Counted from the stretch's first letter, positions 11,654-20,735 are shown. The stretch: 64,000 nt of DNA from Duganella sp. Leaf126 (GCF_001423125.1 NZ_LMNW01000002.1:62001-126000), one strand, 5' to 3'. Program-made: numbers and translations. The notes: generated by a model not told the origin, from the letters alone.

Positions 11654-12382
11654 TTAGCGGTATTTGAAACACATATACAGGAACACCAGGATGTCGGACG
11701 TGTAGCGGCGCAGCAGGCGGCGCGGCTCCAGGCTCAGGCGGAACAACCATTCGAGCCGCAGGCGCTGCACCAGCTTGGGCGCACGCGGCTTGTCGCCGGC
11801 CCAGAAGTCGAACAGCGCCCCCACCCCCATCAACAGGTTGGCGCTCAGCGCTGCCCGGTGATCGAGCATCCAGCGCTCCTGAATCGGATTGCCCATCGCC
11901 ACCAGCACCACCTCGGCGCCGCTGGCATTGATGCGCGCATCGATATCGTCGGCCGTGCGCAGGCCGTCGTAGCCGTCGCAACTGCCCACCACCTGCTGAC
12001 CGAGCTTGCCTTGCACATGGGCCACGGCGCGCGCCAGGATCTCGGGCCGGCCACCCACCATGAACACCTTCAGCGGTCGCGGACTGCGCGCGAACAGCAG
12101 CGGCGTGAAGTCGGTGCCGTTCAGGTTGTCGGCAAAGCGCTTGCCGTGCAGCAGCTTGGCAGCGATGTCGAGACCGATGCCATCGTTGACCAGCAACACG
12201 CCCGGATCGCGGACATGGTCGAGCAGGAAGCGGCACTTGACCACCAGGTTGGTGTTGGCAAAAATCAGCAAGGTCTGGCCGCGCTGCGCGATCACCTGCA
12301 GCAGGCGCGCCGCCAGCAGGTCGCCGGTGGTGCTGACCACAGGAAACTGGCTGATGGACAGGATTTCAACAGGCTCGGTCAT
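11654..12382 (-). CDS. WecG/TagA/CpsF family glycosyltransferase, 242 aa
   Basis: The family transfers a sugar (UDP-ManNAcA or UDP-ManNAc in the known members) onto a lipid-linked first sugar in exopolysaccharide or teichoic acid synthesis. Visible motifs are LLIFANTNLVVKCR, LLVNDGIGLDIAAKLLHG, ERxNGTDFTPLL (here FADNLNGTDFTPLL), KVFMVGGRPEI, VLVAMGNPIQERWML and the C-terminal LEWLFRLSLEPRRLLRRY. The start is ATG at 12382; a longer frame would run back through the tRNA gene and is not credible. No strong Shine-Dalgarno is seen. The gene is separate from the eps operon but close enough to serve the same polymer. Confidence 0.85.
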   Translation of the reverse strand: MTEPVEILSISQFPVVSTTGDLLAARLLQVIAQRGQTLLIFANTNLVVKCRFLLDHVRDPGVLLVNDGIGLDIAAKLLHGKRFADNLNGTDFTPLLFARSPRPLKVFMVGGRPEILARAVAHVQGKLGQQVVGSCDGYDGLRTADDIDARINASGAEVVLVAMGNPIQERWMLDHRAALSANLLMGVGALFDFWAGDKPRAPKLVQRLRLEWLFRLSLEPRRLLRRYTSDILVFLYMCFKYR

Positions 12383-12556
12383 GCTGCCAGCCCGCCATTT
12401 CGGAACAGGAGACGCTGCGCGGATGTATTCATGGTGCGGATGAAAGATGGAAAGTTGCTCGGAATCGGGCGATGATAACACTAAGTCAACGACATCCCCG
12501 GCCAATTCGCTTGGGCGAGTCGCCGGGCGTCGGCTATAATGCCTGCGCGTAGCGTC

Positions 12557-12631
12557 CTCCCCGTAGCACAATGGATAGTGCACATGCCTCCTAAGCGTGG
12601 GATACTGGTTCGATTCCAGTCGGGGGGACCA
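12557..12631 (+). tRNA. tRNA-Arg (anticodon CCU)
   Basis: A complete cloverleaf folds by eye. Acceptor CTCCCCG (12557-12563) pairs with CGGGGGG (12621-12627). D stem GCAC/GTGC. Anticodon stem CATGC/GCGTG with loop CTCCTAA, giving anticodon CCT (CCU). T stem ACTGG/CCAGT with loop TTCGATT. Discriminator A28 and an encoded CCA end at 12631. It reads AGG codons. No integrase or duplicated 3' end is seen nearby. Confidence 0.95.
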
Positions 12632-12821
12632 CCGCCCTGCCTTCTGCTTTCTTTCTGCTTTTTCTCTTTCCCCTTCGCCGGCCGCTGCCTGCGCCGGCCC
12701 GGCGCCAACGCTGCTCCCTTTCCGCACGCCAAGCACTCGTCTTCGACCTGCCGTTGCGGTATAGTTCGACATAACCAATAAGCAACACTGTTGGTATTAA
12801 AGAACCATTTAACCAAGTCTC

Positions 12822-14783
12822 ATGTCTCAGCAAAAACTCCAGACCGACATCAACGGCCTGCGCGCTGTGAGCGTGCTCATGGTGGTGCTCTATCATTTCA
12901 AACTGCGTACCCTTGGCGGCGGCTTTGTCGGGGTCGATGTGTTCTTCGTCATTTCCGGCTACCTGATGACCCGCATCATCGTCGATGGCATGGTGGCTGG
13001 GCGCTTTCACTACGGCCATTTCCTGCTCAAGCGCGCGCTGCGGATTTTCCCGGCGCTGTACGCGGTGGTGCTGGCGCTGCTGGCAGCCGGCGCGCTGCTG
13101 CTGCCGCCGGCCGACCTGGCCAACCTGGCGGCGCAATGCCTGCGCGCGCTGCTGTTCGTCTCGAACGACTACTATGCCGGCCAGCAGGGTTATTTCAGCG
13201 CCGGCATCGACGACCGCTGGCTGCTGCACACCTGGTCGCTGTCGGTCGAGTGGCAGTTCTACATGTTGTACCCGCTGATCGTCTGGGTCGGGCTGCGGCT
13301 CGATCGCCTGGCCGGTGGCAACGCCCGCCATCGCGTCTTTACGCTGTTCCTGCTTGCCATGGCGCTCGGCTCGCTGGCCCTGTGCATCGTCATCGATCAC
13401 CAGAGCGCCTTCTTTTCGGTGGCCACGCGCTCGTGGCAGATGATCGCCGGCGGTCTGGTGTATCTCGGGCGCGATCTGGCGTGGCTGCGGCCCTTGCAAG
13501 GGCGGGTGCTCAGCTACGGCGGCCTGGCGCTGATCGTCGCGGCGGCAGCGGTCACGCACCTGCTGCAACTGGAACAGGGCTGGCCGTCGTGTTACGCGGT
13601 CATGCCGGTGGCCGGCGCCTGCCTGCTGCTGGCGGCGCGCCATGACAACAATGTGCTGCTGAACAATCCTGTCATGGAACGGCTCGGCGCCTGGTCGTAC
13701 TCGATCTATCTGTGGCATTGGCCGATCGTGGTCGCCTACACGATTACCGGTGTGCTCGACGACACACCGCAGCTCGCCAAGCTGACCGGCATTCCCCTCT
13801 CGATCGTGCTCGGCTACCTGTCGTTCCGCTACATCGAGCCGATGCGGCGGCTGCGGGCGGCGCGCGCGGCGCCAGCGACGGCGGCGCTGTGCGCGGCAGG
13901 CGGCGTGCTGCTCGGCGCCTCCTTGCTGGACACGGCCACCGGCGGCCTCCCGCAACGGGTTGCCGATCCTGCCGTGTACCTGGCCACCGCGGCAGCGAGC
14001 CGCGCTGCCACCTATCCGGCTGCCTGCGAAAACAGCCCTGGCGACAACCGCCATGTCTGCCGCCTCAACCAGGGGCAGCCGGGCGACAAGGTGCTGGTGC
14101 TGGGCGACTCGCACGCCGGCCACCTGTATGCCTGGTTTGCCGCCCACAGCAAGAGCGACACGACGTTTTATATCCGCTCCGGTTGCCCGGTAATTCCCGG
14201 TTTCGAACTGAAAATCGAAGACCGTGGTTGCCGCGACTACACGGCAGCTGCATTCAGGCTGGCCGGCTCGGGCGCTTACCGCACCGTGATCGTGTCGCAG
14301 AACTGGACCGGTTTTTCGCCGGCAGCCGACGCCATCTGCACCGTCGAGGGCGGGCGTTGCCTGACGCCGCGCCAGGCGGGCGACGCACAACTTGCCGTCA
14401 CCCGGACCCGGGACGCCTTGCAGCAACTGCTGGCCAGGCATATCCGGGTCGTGGTGGCGGACGCCACGCCGCAGTTTCCGTTCAATGTGCCCAAGACCAT
14501 TGCCCGCCAGTGGTACTGGCACGGCAGGCTGGTCACGCAAGTCCCGGCGCCCGGGTCCGCAGCGTCGACAGCGCCGTTCGACCGCCTGTTTGCGCAACTG
14601 CGCAGGTATCCGCATTTCGCGCTGGTGTCGCTACGCAAGGATTTTTGCCAGGGAGATATGTGTCAGGTGTACGACGCGCATCACCAGCTGCCCGTATTCG
14701 TCGACAAGGACCATTTCAATCCGGCCTGGATGGCCATGCATGGCGACCAGTTCCGGCCCTATGTGGCCACTGCCGCGCAGTGA
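12822..14783 (+). CDS. acyltransferase 3 family protein with C-terminal SGNH domain (OafB/OatA-like), 653 aa
   Basis: A membrane O-acyltransferase that acetylates surface polysaccharide. Residues 1-~350 hold about ten membrane helices of the Acyl_transf_3 family, opening with INGLRAVSVLMVVLYHF (the catalytic-type His lies in LYHF), GVDVFFVISGYLM and RALRIFPALY. Residues ~420-650 form a periplasmic SGNH hydrolase-like domain with block I VLVLGDSHAGHL and block V DKDHFNPAWM (the Asp-x-x-His pair). This fusion is typical of O-antigen and exopolysaccharide O-acetylases. It is a single gene on the plus strand between the tRNA and a secreted protein, inside the glycan region. Confidence 0.9.
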   Translation: MSQQKLQTDINGLRAVSVLMVVLYHFKLRTLGGGFVGVDVFFVISGYLMTRIIVDGMVAGRFHYGHFLLKRALRIFPALYAVVLALLAAGALLLPPADLANLAAQCLRALLFVSNDYYAGQQGYFSAGIDDRWLLHTWSLSVEWQFYMLYPLIVWVGLRLDRLAGGNARHRVFTLFLLAMALGSLALCIVIDHQSAFFSVATRSWQMIAGGLVYLGRDLAWLRPLQGRVLSYGGLALIVAAAAVTHLLQLEQGWPSCYAVMPVAGACLLLAARHDNNVLLNNPVMERLGAWSYSIYLWHWPIVVAYTITGVLDDTPQLAKLTGIPLSIVLGYLSFRYIEPMRRLRAARAAPATAALCAAGGVLLGASLLDTATGGLPQRVADPAVYLATAAASRAATYPAACENSPGDNRHVCRLNQGQPGDKVLVLGDSHAGHLYAWFAAHSKSDTTFYIRSGCPVIPGFELKIEDRGCRDYTAAAFRLAGSGAYRTVIVSQNWTGFSPAADAICTVEGGRCLTPRQAGDAQLAVTRTRDALQQLLARHIRVVVADATPQFPFNVPKTIARQWYWHGRLVTQVPAPGSAASTAPFDRLFAQLRRYPHFALVSLRKDFCQGDMCQVYDAHHQLPVFVDKDHFNPAWMAMHGDQFRPYVATAAQ

Positions 14784-14867
14784 CGCAGGGGGCGCCGGAA
14801 CGGCCGCGCGCAGGTGAATTTCCATACGGCATCTAGCGGTGCAATTGTGCCATCAGGAAAAATTTAT

Positions 14868-14896
14868 TTCACAAAAGCGTTAAATTGCCCTATACT
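14868..14896 (+). promoter_or_regulatory. sigma-70-type promoter of the 486-aa secreted protein
   Basis: TTCACA (14868-14873), a 17-base spacer and TATACT (14891-14896) lie in a markedly AT-rich stretch, 64 bp before the ATG at 14961. No other gene could use it on this strand. Confidence 0.6.
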
Positions 14897-14960
14897 AAGT
14901 TTCATAAAAGCATTTACATTCTCACGGTCAGTTACAGCCCTCACCTATCAAGGACTGTAC

Positions 14961-16421
14961 ATGAGAACTCGCGCCAACTGGCTCGGCCGCATTATCCGCA
15001 CCAGCATCATGCTGGGCACCATTGCAACAACTGCAGTACAGGCGCAAAGCGTCTACCACTCGACCACCAGCTACGGCTCCTTTTACCGGCCGTTCGCTGC
15101 GGATTCGCTGTGGAACGTCAAGCCCGTCAACCCGGTGCTTGGCACCAACGAAGTCAAGAAACCGCTGATTAACCTCGGCTGGATTCCGTCCATCGACGAC
15201 GGCGAGTACTCGACCCAGGTCTTCATGGCCAAGGCCGGCGATCCCGCCATGACGGTGATCGGCAAGACCGGCACCAAGGGCGTGGGCGACCCCGACACGG
15301 GCAACTTCCGCCCGATTACCATTCCACGCTGGCCTGCCGACGTGGTGGCAGCCAGCGGCGCCGACGGCCATGCGGAGATCATCGACACCGTCAGCGGCGT
15401 GGTCCACTCGTTCTACCAGCTCAAGAAGGTGAACGGCAAGTGGACCGCGACCATGTATTCGTGGACCAAGCTCGACGGACGCGGCTTCGGCAATCCGGCG
15501 CACTGGAGCCAGGGTGCGCGCTCGTCCGGCGTAGCGACCACGGCCGGCCTAATCCGCCTGCATGAAATCAACGACAACCTCGACACGTATCGCCACGCGC
15601 TGGCCATGTCGCTGCCCGGCCACACGCTGGCCAACGGCATCAGCCATCCGAGCTATATCTACCCGGCGACCACGGCCGACACGTCAGCCCACCAGAATAC
15701 CGGGGTGATACCGCTGGGCGCGCGGCTGATGCTGCCGGCGTCGTTCGATGCGACCGCGCTCAGTACGCCGCAGTTGCGCAAGATCGCCAATACGCTGAAA
15801 CAGTACGGCGCCTACGTGGTGGACCGCAACTACGATACGGCCTTCCGCATCTACGTGGAAAATGGCGCCAGTTTCAACATCATGCCAAACGGCGTGTGGA
15901 ACACCGCAGTGGTGGGCGACCTCGAAAAAATCCGCGCCGCGCTGCGCGAAGTGGTCAGCGTGTCGGGCTGGAGCAATGGTAATGGCGTCGCCAGGGCCAA
16001 CGCCGCGATCCGCAGCTGGGGCGACGGCAAGAGCCTGCTCTCGATGCGCGGCGACTGGCAGACCGAAGGCACATCCACTGTCGTGACCGGCGCCTACGAC
16101 ACCTGGACCGAGGCCGTGGCGATTCCGAAGACCGACAGGAAAATCACGCTGGTCAACTACAGCAACGGCATCAGCCGTGTGTCCGGCTCGATGCCGGCCG
16201 CCAAAACGCCGATGCGCTTTACCGCGGTCACCACCAGTACCGCGACGATCCGCCTGCAGCTGTGGGCCGGCAACTCGCTGGCCTACGACAGCGGCTACCT
16301 GGCCAACGGTTCCTTCGCGTCGTTCCCGTGGCCGACCGTCACGGGACTGTCGGTCAAACTGCTGGCCCAGGGCGGCATCAACACCGCGTCCACGGCACGC
16401 GGCATCCTGGTGGCCGAATGA
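14961..16421 (+). CDS. unrecognised secreted protein, 486 aa
   Basis: The start is ATG at 14961, chosen because it gives a clean signal peptide (MRTRANWLGRIIRTSIM...TTAVQAQS, cleavage near residue 30) and follows a good promoter. The mature protein begins SFYRPFAADSLWNVKP and is rich in Trp, Tyr, Asp and Gly. Notable stretches are FRPITIPRWPADV, GADGHAEIIDT, GRGFGNPAHW, TAGLIRLHEI and HALAMSLPGHTLA. The last ~100 residues look like a separate beta-rich module (LVNYSNGISRVSGSMP to LSVKLLAQGGINTAS). I cannot name the family. The context (acyltransferase upstream, GT2/GtrA downstream) and aromatic richness suggest a carbohydrate-active or polymer-associated role. It lacks a PEP-CTERM tail. It converges on GtrA with a 1-bp gap. 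Confidence 0.85.
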   Translation: MRTRANWLGRIIRTSIMLGTIATTAVQAQSVYHSTTSYGSFYRPFAADSLWNVKPVNPVLGTNEVKKPLINLGWIPSIDDGEYSTQVFMAKAGDPAMTVIGKTGTKGVGDPDTGNFRPITIPRWPADVVAASGADGHAEIIDTVSGVVHSFYQLKKVNGKWTATMYSWTKLDGRGFGNPAHWSQGARSSGVATTAGLIRLHEINDNLDTYRHALAMSLPGHTLANGISHPSYIYPATTADTSAHQNTGVIPLGARLMLPASFDATALSTPQLRKIANTLKQYGAYVVDRNYDTAFRIYVENGASFNIMPNGVWNTAVVGDLEKIRAALREVVSVSGWSNGNGVARANAAIRSWGDGKSLLSMRGDWQTEGTSTVVTGAYDTWTEAVAIPKTDRKITLVNYSNGISRVSGSMPAAKTPMRFTAVTTSTATIRLQLWAGNSLAYDSGYLANGSFASFPWPTVTGLSVKLLAQGGINTASTARGILVAE

Positions 16422-16422
16422 G

Positions 16423-16836
16423 CTAGGTTGCCGGACGCTGGCGGAACGTCCACAGCAGATTGATGGTGTACGTCAGCAGCAGCACGACCGCCGTCGCAGC
16501 CAGCTGGGCCAGCAGGTAATGCAGGCCGGCGACGGTGGTCAACAGCTGCATCAACACCCCGTTCAGGACGGCGCCAAATGCGGCAGTCGCGGCAAACCGG
16601 AGCATCGACTGGCCGCTCGAGGCGCGCTTGAACGTGTAACGCGCGTTGAGAAAATAATTGACGATGGCGCCCACCACGGCGCCGGTGACCGATGCGGCCA
16701 CCGGCGCCAGCCAGTGCAGCGACACCGTGATGAACAGCACCGCGTAATGGGCCAGCGTGCCCACCGCGCCCACCAGTGCATAGCGCACGAAACGCCACAG
16801 GCCCCGGCGCGCGGCCGGTTCACTGTGCTCAAGCAT
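16423..16836 (-). CDS. GtrA family membrane protein, 137 aa
   Basis: A small protein with four predicted membrane helices (RYALVGAVGTLAHYAVLFI, APVAASVTGAVVGAIVNYFLNARYTF, FAATAAFGAVLNGVLMQLL, LAATAVVLLLTYTINLLWTF). The NYFLNARYTFK motif and the C-terminal NLLWTFR are typical of GtrA. The family is thought to flip undecaprenyl-phosphate-linked sugars across the inner membrane for periplasmic glycosyl transfer. It overlaps the 3' end of the adjacent GT2 gene by 8 bp, which fits a GtrA/GtrB pair. Length is normal for the family. Confidence 0.88.
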   Translation of the reverse strand: MLEHSEPAARRGLWRFVRYALVGAVGTLAHYAVLFITVSLHWLAPVAASVTGAVVGAIVNYFLNARYTFKRASSGQSMLRFAATAAFGAVLNGVLMQLLTTVAGLHYLLAQLAATAVVLLLTYTINLLWTFRQRPAT

Positions 16837-17827
16837 GCGGCCCGTCCTGCTGGTGGCGGCGGCGGATCAGGTAGATCGGACGCCGCTTCGATTCGAAATA
16901 GATGCGCCCGATATACTCGCCGAGGACGCCGATGCCGATCAGCTGGATGCCGCCGAGCAGGAACACGCCGGTGGACAGCGAGGCGTAGCCGGGAACGTCG
17001 ACACCGAACAGCAAGGTGCGGATCACCAGGTACACGGCGCGCAGCATCGACAGCAGCGCCACCACCGTGCCGACATAGGTCCACACCCGCATCGGCAGCG
17101 TGCTGAAGCTGGTGAAACCCTCGAGCGCAAAGTTCCACAATTTCCAGCCCGAAAACTTGGTGTCGCCTGCCACGCGCTGCTCGCGCGCATACTCGACCAC
17201 GGCGGTCCGGTAGCCGACCCAGGCAAACAGGCCTTTCATGAAGCGCCGGGTTTCCGGCAGCTGCTTGAGCGCGTCGGCCACCTCGCGCGTCATCAGACGG
17301 AAATCGCCGACGTTTTCCGGAATTTTGACTTCCGCCACGGCATTGTGCATGCGATAGAACATCCCGGCCGTCCATCGCTTGAGCTTGGAATCGGAGGCGC
17401 GGTCGCTGCGCTTGGCTAGCACCACGTCGTATCCTTCGCGCCACTTGTCCACCAGCACCCCGATCATGCGCGGCGGATCCTGCAAGTCGGCGTCGAACGG
17501 CACGACCAGGTCGCCCCGCGACTCGTTCAGCGCGGCCGAGAGCGCCGCTTCCTTGCCGAAATTGCGGGTCAGGTCGATCACGCGCACACGGGCGTCGCGC
17601 TCGGCATGGGCGACCAGCTGACGCAGCGTGTCGTCGCGGCTGCCATCGTTGACGCAGACGATTTCGAAGCGGATGCCGGGCAGGCGCTCCAGTTCCGGTA
17701 TCACCTGCGCGAAGAAATGCGCGATCACTTCCGATTCGTTATAAAACGGCACCACCAGCGACAACAGCGGCAGGGGCGCAGCCGTCGTGGTTGCCGACGA
17801 TGAGGTCATCACAGCGTGTTCGGCCAA
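16829..17827 (-). CDS. glycosyltransferase family 2, GtrB/DPM1-like polyprenyl-phosphate glycosyltransferase, 332 aa
   Basis: Makes polyprenyl-phosphate-linked hexose for use on the outer face of the membrane. Residues ~22-240 form the GT2 fold with LSLVVPFYNESEVI, VNDGSRDDT, RNFGKEAAL, DADLQDPP (Asp-x-Asp) and GDFRLM. Two C-terminal membrane helices follow (~250-275 and ~285-310), and the tail ends YIGRIYFESKRRPIY, all hallmarks of GtrB-type enzymes. The likely start is TTG at 17827: AGGAG lies eight bases upstream and the codon follows the previous stop by one base. An ATG at 17809 has no Shine-Dalgarno. It is translationally coupled to the membrane protein upstream and to gtrA downstream. 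Confidence 0.9.
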   Translation of the reverse strand: MAEHAVMTSSSATTTAAPLPLLSLVVPFYNESEVIAHFFAQVIPELERLPGIRFEIVCVNDGSRDDTLRQLVAHAERDARVRVIDLTRNFGKEAALSAALNESRGDLVVPFDADLQDPPRMIGVLVDKWREGYDVVLAKRSDRASDSKLKRWTAGMFYRMHNAVAEVKIPENVGDFRLMTREVADALKQLPETRRFMKGLFAWVGYRTAVVEYAREQRVAGDTKFSGWKLWNFALEGFTSFSTLPMRVWTYVGTVVALLSMLRAVYLVIRTLLFGVDVPGYASLSTGVFLLGGIQLIGIGVLGEYIGRIYFESKRRPIYLIRRRHQQDGPHA

Positions 17828-17828
17828 T

Positions 17829-19628
17829 TTATCGACTCCTGTTCAACGTCGCAGGCGACATAGCGGGTGCGGCACGGGATGCGCGGCGCCGCGCCGCCCA
17901 TCCCAGCGCACCCAGCACCATCAACAGCAGCGCCAGCGACAGGCTGCTGAGTTTTTTTGCCCAGCCTTCGACCGGCAGCGGCTCGCGCGCGATGCGCAGC
18001 GTATGCGTCCCCGCGCCTACCTGCACGGTGGCAAACCTGAACGGCGTGGCGGCCGTCACCGGCAAGCGCCGGCCCTGCTGGTCCTGCGCCACCCAGCCGG
18101 GGAAATAAAACTGGCGGATGGCGACCGACACCGCGGTGGCAGCCGTCACGCGCAGCACGAAGTCGCCATGCGACTGGGCCACGGTCTCGATGCGGCCGCT
18201 GCCGTCCACGATCCAGGCCTGCTCACTGGCGTCGAGGTGCGGCGCCAGTTGCGGCAACAGCTGGTCGACGGCGCTGGCAAACGGCGCGCCCTTCGGATAG
18301 TACTCGGGCGGCGTGATGCGGTACTGCACGCGTGGCGACAGCGCCACCTCGTTGACTGCGATGGGCATGTGCTCGAACTTCTTGAACAGCGCCAGCGCCT
18401 GGTAGACGAGCAGACCGGCAAACACCAGCAGCAGCACGCTGGCGATGCGCTGACGCTCGGCCGGCGCCGGCAACACGGCAAACACCACGGCCACCAGGGT
18501 CAGCAGGACGAACTCCACCACGATCAGCAGGCGCGACAGGAACTGCAGCGAACGATACGGCGACGGCGCCTCGAAAACGAAGCCGAGCTTGCCCCACATG
18601 AACAGCCCGCACAGCGCGGTCACCACGGTCCACATCAGCACCGTGGCGCCGGAGGTGCCGAGGCCGGCCGGCGCCACGGCGGCACGGCGGCGCGCCCGCA
18701 GGTATTCGGCCAGCAGGTAAGCGGTCAGCGCCAGGTAGATGGCGGCAAACAGCGTGTACCGCGTCACGACCGGGTTATCGTGCACCGACAACCTGGCGAA
18801 CAGCCTGGTCGCTTCGATCGGCCGCGCGTACAGCGCAGCCGTATTGGCGGCATCGAACAGGGTCAGCGCAGGAATGAAATACAGCCCGGCCACGCCCACG
18901 GCCAAGAGCGCCACCGCCACCATGCTGGCCAGCGTGACCGTTATGCCAGGCCCGGCATTGCCACGACGTTGCCTGCCGAACAGCGCGAGCAGCACATAGG
19001 CGGCGATCACCGGCCCCACGATCATGGCCGACAGCAGGTGCGTGAAAAACAGGCCGGTGACGGCGGCGGCCAGCAGCGCCAGCCAGCGCACGCCGGCGGT
19101 CACCAGGTAGCGGTGCGCGGCATGGAAGATCAGCGGCACCCAGACATAGGCGGCGTACTCGCCGAGGGCGCCTCGGTTGTAGTAGTCGGTCAGCAAATGG
19201 TATGGCGCCGCCGCGTAAGCGAGCCCCAGCAGTGCCGATACCCGTACCGACGCGAAATTGCGCGCCCAGCTGTAGAAGAAGGCGGCCGACGCCAACCCCA
19301 TCGCACAGGCCGATACCGCGATCACGTACGCCAGCGGCAGCTGATGCAGGAAGATCATGTCGACCAGCGCGAAAAACATGGTGGCAAACGGCGGATAGAA
19401 ATAGAACGCCGGGCTGCCCATGCCGGCCATCGCATCGGGCATCCAGCGCGGGTACAGCTCGCCGTGGCGGACAGCATCCAGGTACGACTGCAGCCAGATG
19501 AAGTGCCAGGGAATATCGTCGGAAGCGCGGGCGCCGAACACCAGTGCCGGCGCAAACAGGGCCAGCAGCACGACGCCGCACGCCAGCACGGTCGTCCGTC
19601 TGCCTGGTAAAAATTTTCGATCGAACAT
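17829..19628 (-). CDS. polytopic membrane protein, 6-pyruvoyl-tetrahydropterin-synthase-related (YfhO/GT-C-like), 599 aa
   Basis: About twelve membrane helices with the N-terminal pattern of the PTPS_related family (SDDIPWHFIWLQSYLDAVRHGELYPRW split by DAMAGMGSPAFYFYPP). These proteins resemble GT-C glycosyltransferases, with an acidic pair early in the first loop (ASDDIPWH) and long periplasmic segments. A C-terminal periplasmic domain ends in a last helix (LSLALLLMVLGALGW). With the coupled GT2 and GtrA genes this looks like a three-component system: lipid-linked sugar made, flipped, then transferred in the periplasm. The ATG at 19628 is chosen over an upstream TTG. The acceptor is unknown. 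Confidence 0.8.
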   Translation of the reverse strand: MFDRKFLPGRRTTVLACGVVLLALFAPALVFGARASDDIPWHFIWLQSYLDAVRHGELYPRWMPDAMAGMGSPAFYFYPPFATMFFALVDMIFLHQLPLAYVIAVSACAMGLASAAFFYSWARNFASVRVSALLGLAYAAAPYHLLTDYYNRGALGEYAAYVWVPLIFHAAHRYLVTAGVRWLALLAAAVTGLFFTHLLSAMIVGPVIAAYVLLALFGRQRRGNAGPGITVTLASMVAVALLAVGVAGLYFIPALTLFDAANTAALYARPIEATRLFARLSVHDNPVVTRYTLFAAIYLALTAYLLAEYLRARRRAAVAPAGLGTSGATVLMWTVVTALCGLFMWGKLGFVFEAPSPYRSLQFLSRLLIVVEFVLLTLVAVVFAVLPAPAERQRIASVLLLVFAGLLVYQALALFKKFEHMPIAVNEVALSPRVQYRITPPEYYPKGAPFASAVDQLLPQLAPHLDASEQAWIVDGSGRIETVAQSHGDFVLRVTAATAVSVAIRQFYFPGWVAQDQQGRRLPVTAATPFRFATVQVGAGTHTLRIAREPLPVEGWAKKLSSLSLALLLMVLGALGWAARRRASRAAPAMSPATLNRSR

Positions 19629-19864
19629 AGCACAAGCTGAGAGAGTTCTGTGTTTCCACGCTGCACTGCGCAAATGATTTCACCGTGAAAACAGTTTCAT
19701 CCGCAAGAGCGAGAGCTGGGCATAACCGCAGCGAATATCTCACAAATCGTAGTGCGATGCACGATAATTCTTTGTTACCGTTTCTTGCTATAGTTTTAAC
19801 GAAAAGTCACCCGATGTGGCGCGCCGGTTCGCAGCCGCCGCCGTGCATCCGGCCGGCAACGGCG
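19629..19864. other. 236-bp intergenic region with a CAAATCGTAG site
   Basis: This AT-richer gap lies upstream of the leftward membrane-protein/GT2/GtrA genes. It contains CAAATCGTAG (19743-19752), identical over ten bases to the second CAAATCGT box of the eps leader (9390-9399), followed by a small inverted repeat GTGC-GAT-GCAC (19752-19762). No gene or terminator is evident. Confidence 0.4.
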
Positions 19865-20605
19865 TCAGGACACGTCGCTTGCGCGTACCAAGGTCGCCTG
19901 CTGCTCGACCGCGCGCAGCACGTCGGCCAGCACTGCCTGCACCGCTTCGTCCGACAGCCGGGGGACCGGCGCAGCCGGTTCGCCATTGCCCAGCAATCCC
20001 TGCAGCGATGCTGCCGCGCCGTCGAGCCCGAGCGTGACGCAACCGGCCAGCAGGCGCTCGAGACGCGCCTGCGCACCGGCCTGATCCCCGTGCCCCAGCA
20101 GCGTCTCGAGGTCGGCCCTGGCAGCGGTGAGCTGGTTGCGGAAGCCGTTCAGGTAGACCAGCAGGCGCTCGGCGTTGATGCCCAGGCGCTTGAGCGTGGC
20201 GGCCGGATCTTCGGCCTGGTGGGTGTGGCCGTGGGCGGCCTGGTCGAGGAAGGCGGCAAGGTGCACGCGCACCTGTTCGGCCTGGAAGGGCTTGACAATG
20301 TAGCCGGCAGCGCCCGCGCTCGACGCTTCCTGCATCACTTCCTTCTCGGACGCGGACGTCACCAGCACGAACGGCATGGCGGCCAGCCCGGCATCGCTTT
20401 TTACGCGCTGCAGCACGTCGAGGCCGGACAGGTGCGGCATGCGCAGGTCGCAAAAACAGATGGCCGGCCGCAGGCCGCCTTCAAGCTGCTTCCACGCATC
20501 GAGCCCGTCTTCTGCTTCGACGATGTCGAATTTGCCGCAGCTGTCGATCAGGTGCATCAGCACCATGCGCGAGACGACATCGTCGTCGACTACCAGAACT
20601 TTCAT
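19865..20605 (-). CDS. response regulator with REC domain and helical C-terminal region, 246 aa
   Basis: The receiver domain covers residues 1-~122: acidic pocket VLVVDDDVVS, phospho-acceptor Asp53 in FCDLRMPHLSG, VLVTSAS, and the conserved lysine in GYIVKPFQ. The rest (~125-246) is helical and Leu/Ala-rich, with no helix-turn-helix, GGDEF, EAL or other known output domain. It may therefore act by protein contact. The gene lies 130 bp downstream of the hybrid histidine kinase, whose C-terminal Hpt domain is the natural phosphate donor. Start is ATG at 20605; the longer frame overlaps the kinase region and lacks support. Confidence 0.88.
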   Translation of the reverse strand: MKVLVVDDDVVSRMVLMHLIDSCGKFDIVEAEDGLDAWKQLEGGLRPAICFCDLRMPHLSGLDVLQRVKSDAGLAAMPFVLVTSASEKEVMQEASSAGAAGYIVKPFQAEQVRVHLAAFLDQAAHGHTHQAEDPAATLKRLGINAERLLVYLNGFRNQLTAARADLETLLGHGDQAGAQARLERLLAGCVTLGLDGAAASLQGLLGNGEPAAPVPRLSDEAVQAVLADVLRAVEQQATLVRASDVS

Positions 20606-20735
20606 GTTTCTCCCTGTTCCTGCGTCTGCCTCGGTATTCAGGCACGGTCTTCCAACAGCTTCAACACTGCCTGAATCGCCGGGGACGTGCAAGCAAATTT
20701 TCCGTCTTGCCCCTGCTGCCGGCGGCAACCAGCAG

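Noticed and set aside
12557-12631. Integration site of a genomic island at the tRNA-Arg
   Set aside because: No integrase gene and no second copy of the tRNA 3' end were seen in the window.
12591-14615. 674-codon minus-strand frame opposite the acyltransferase
   Set aside because: It overlaps the tRNA and a clear acyltransferase; composition is shadow-like.
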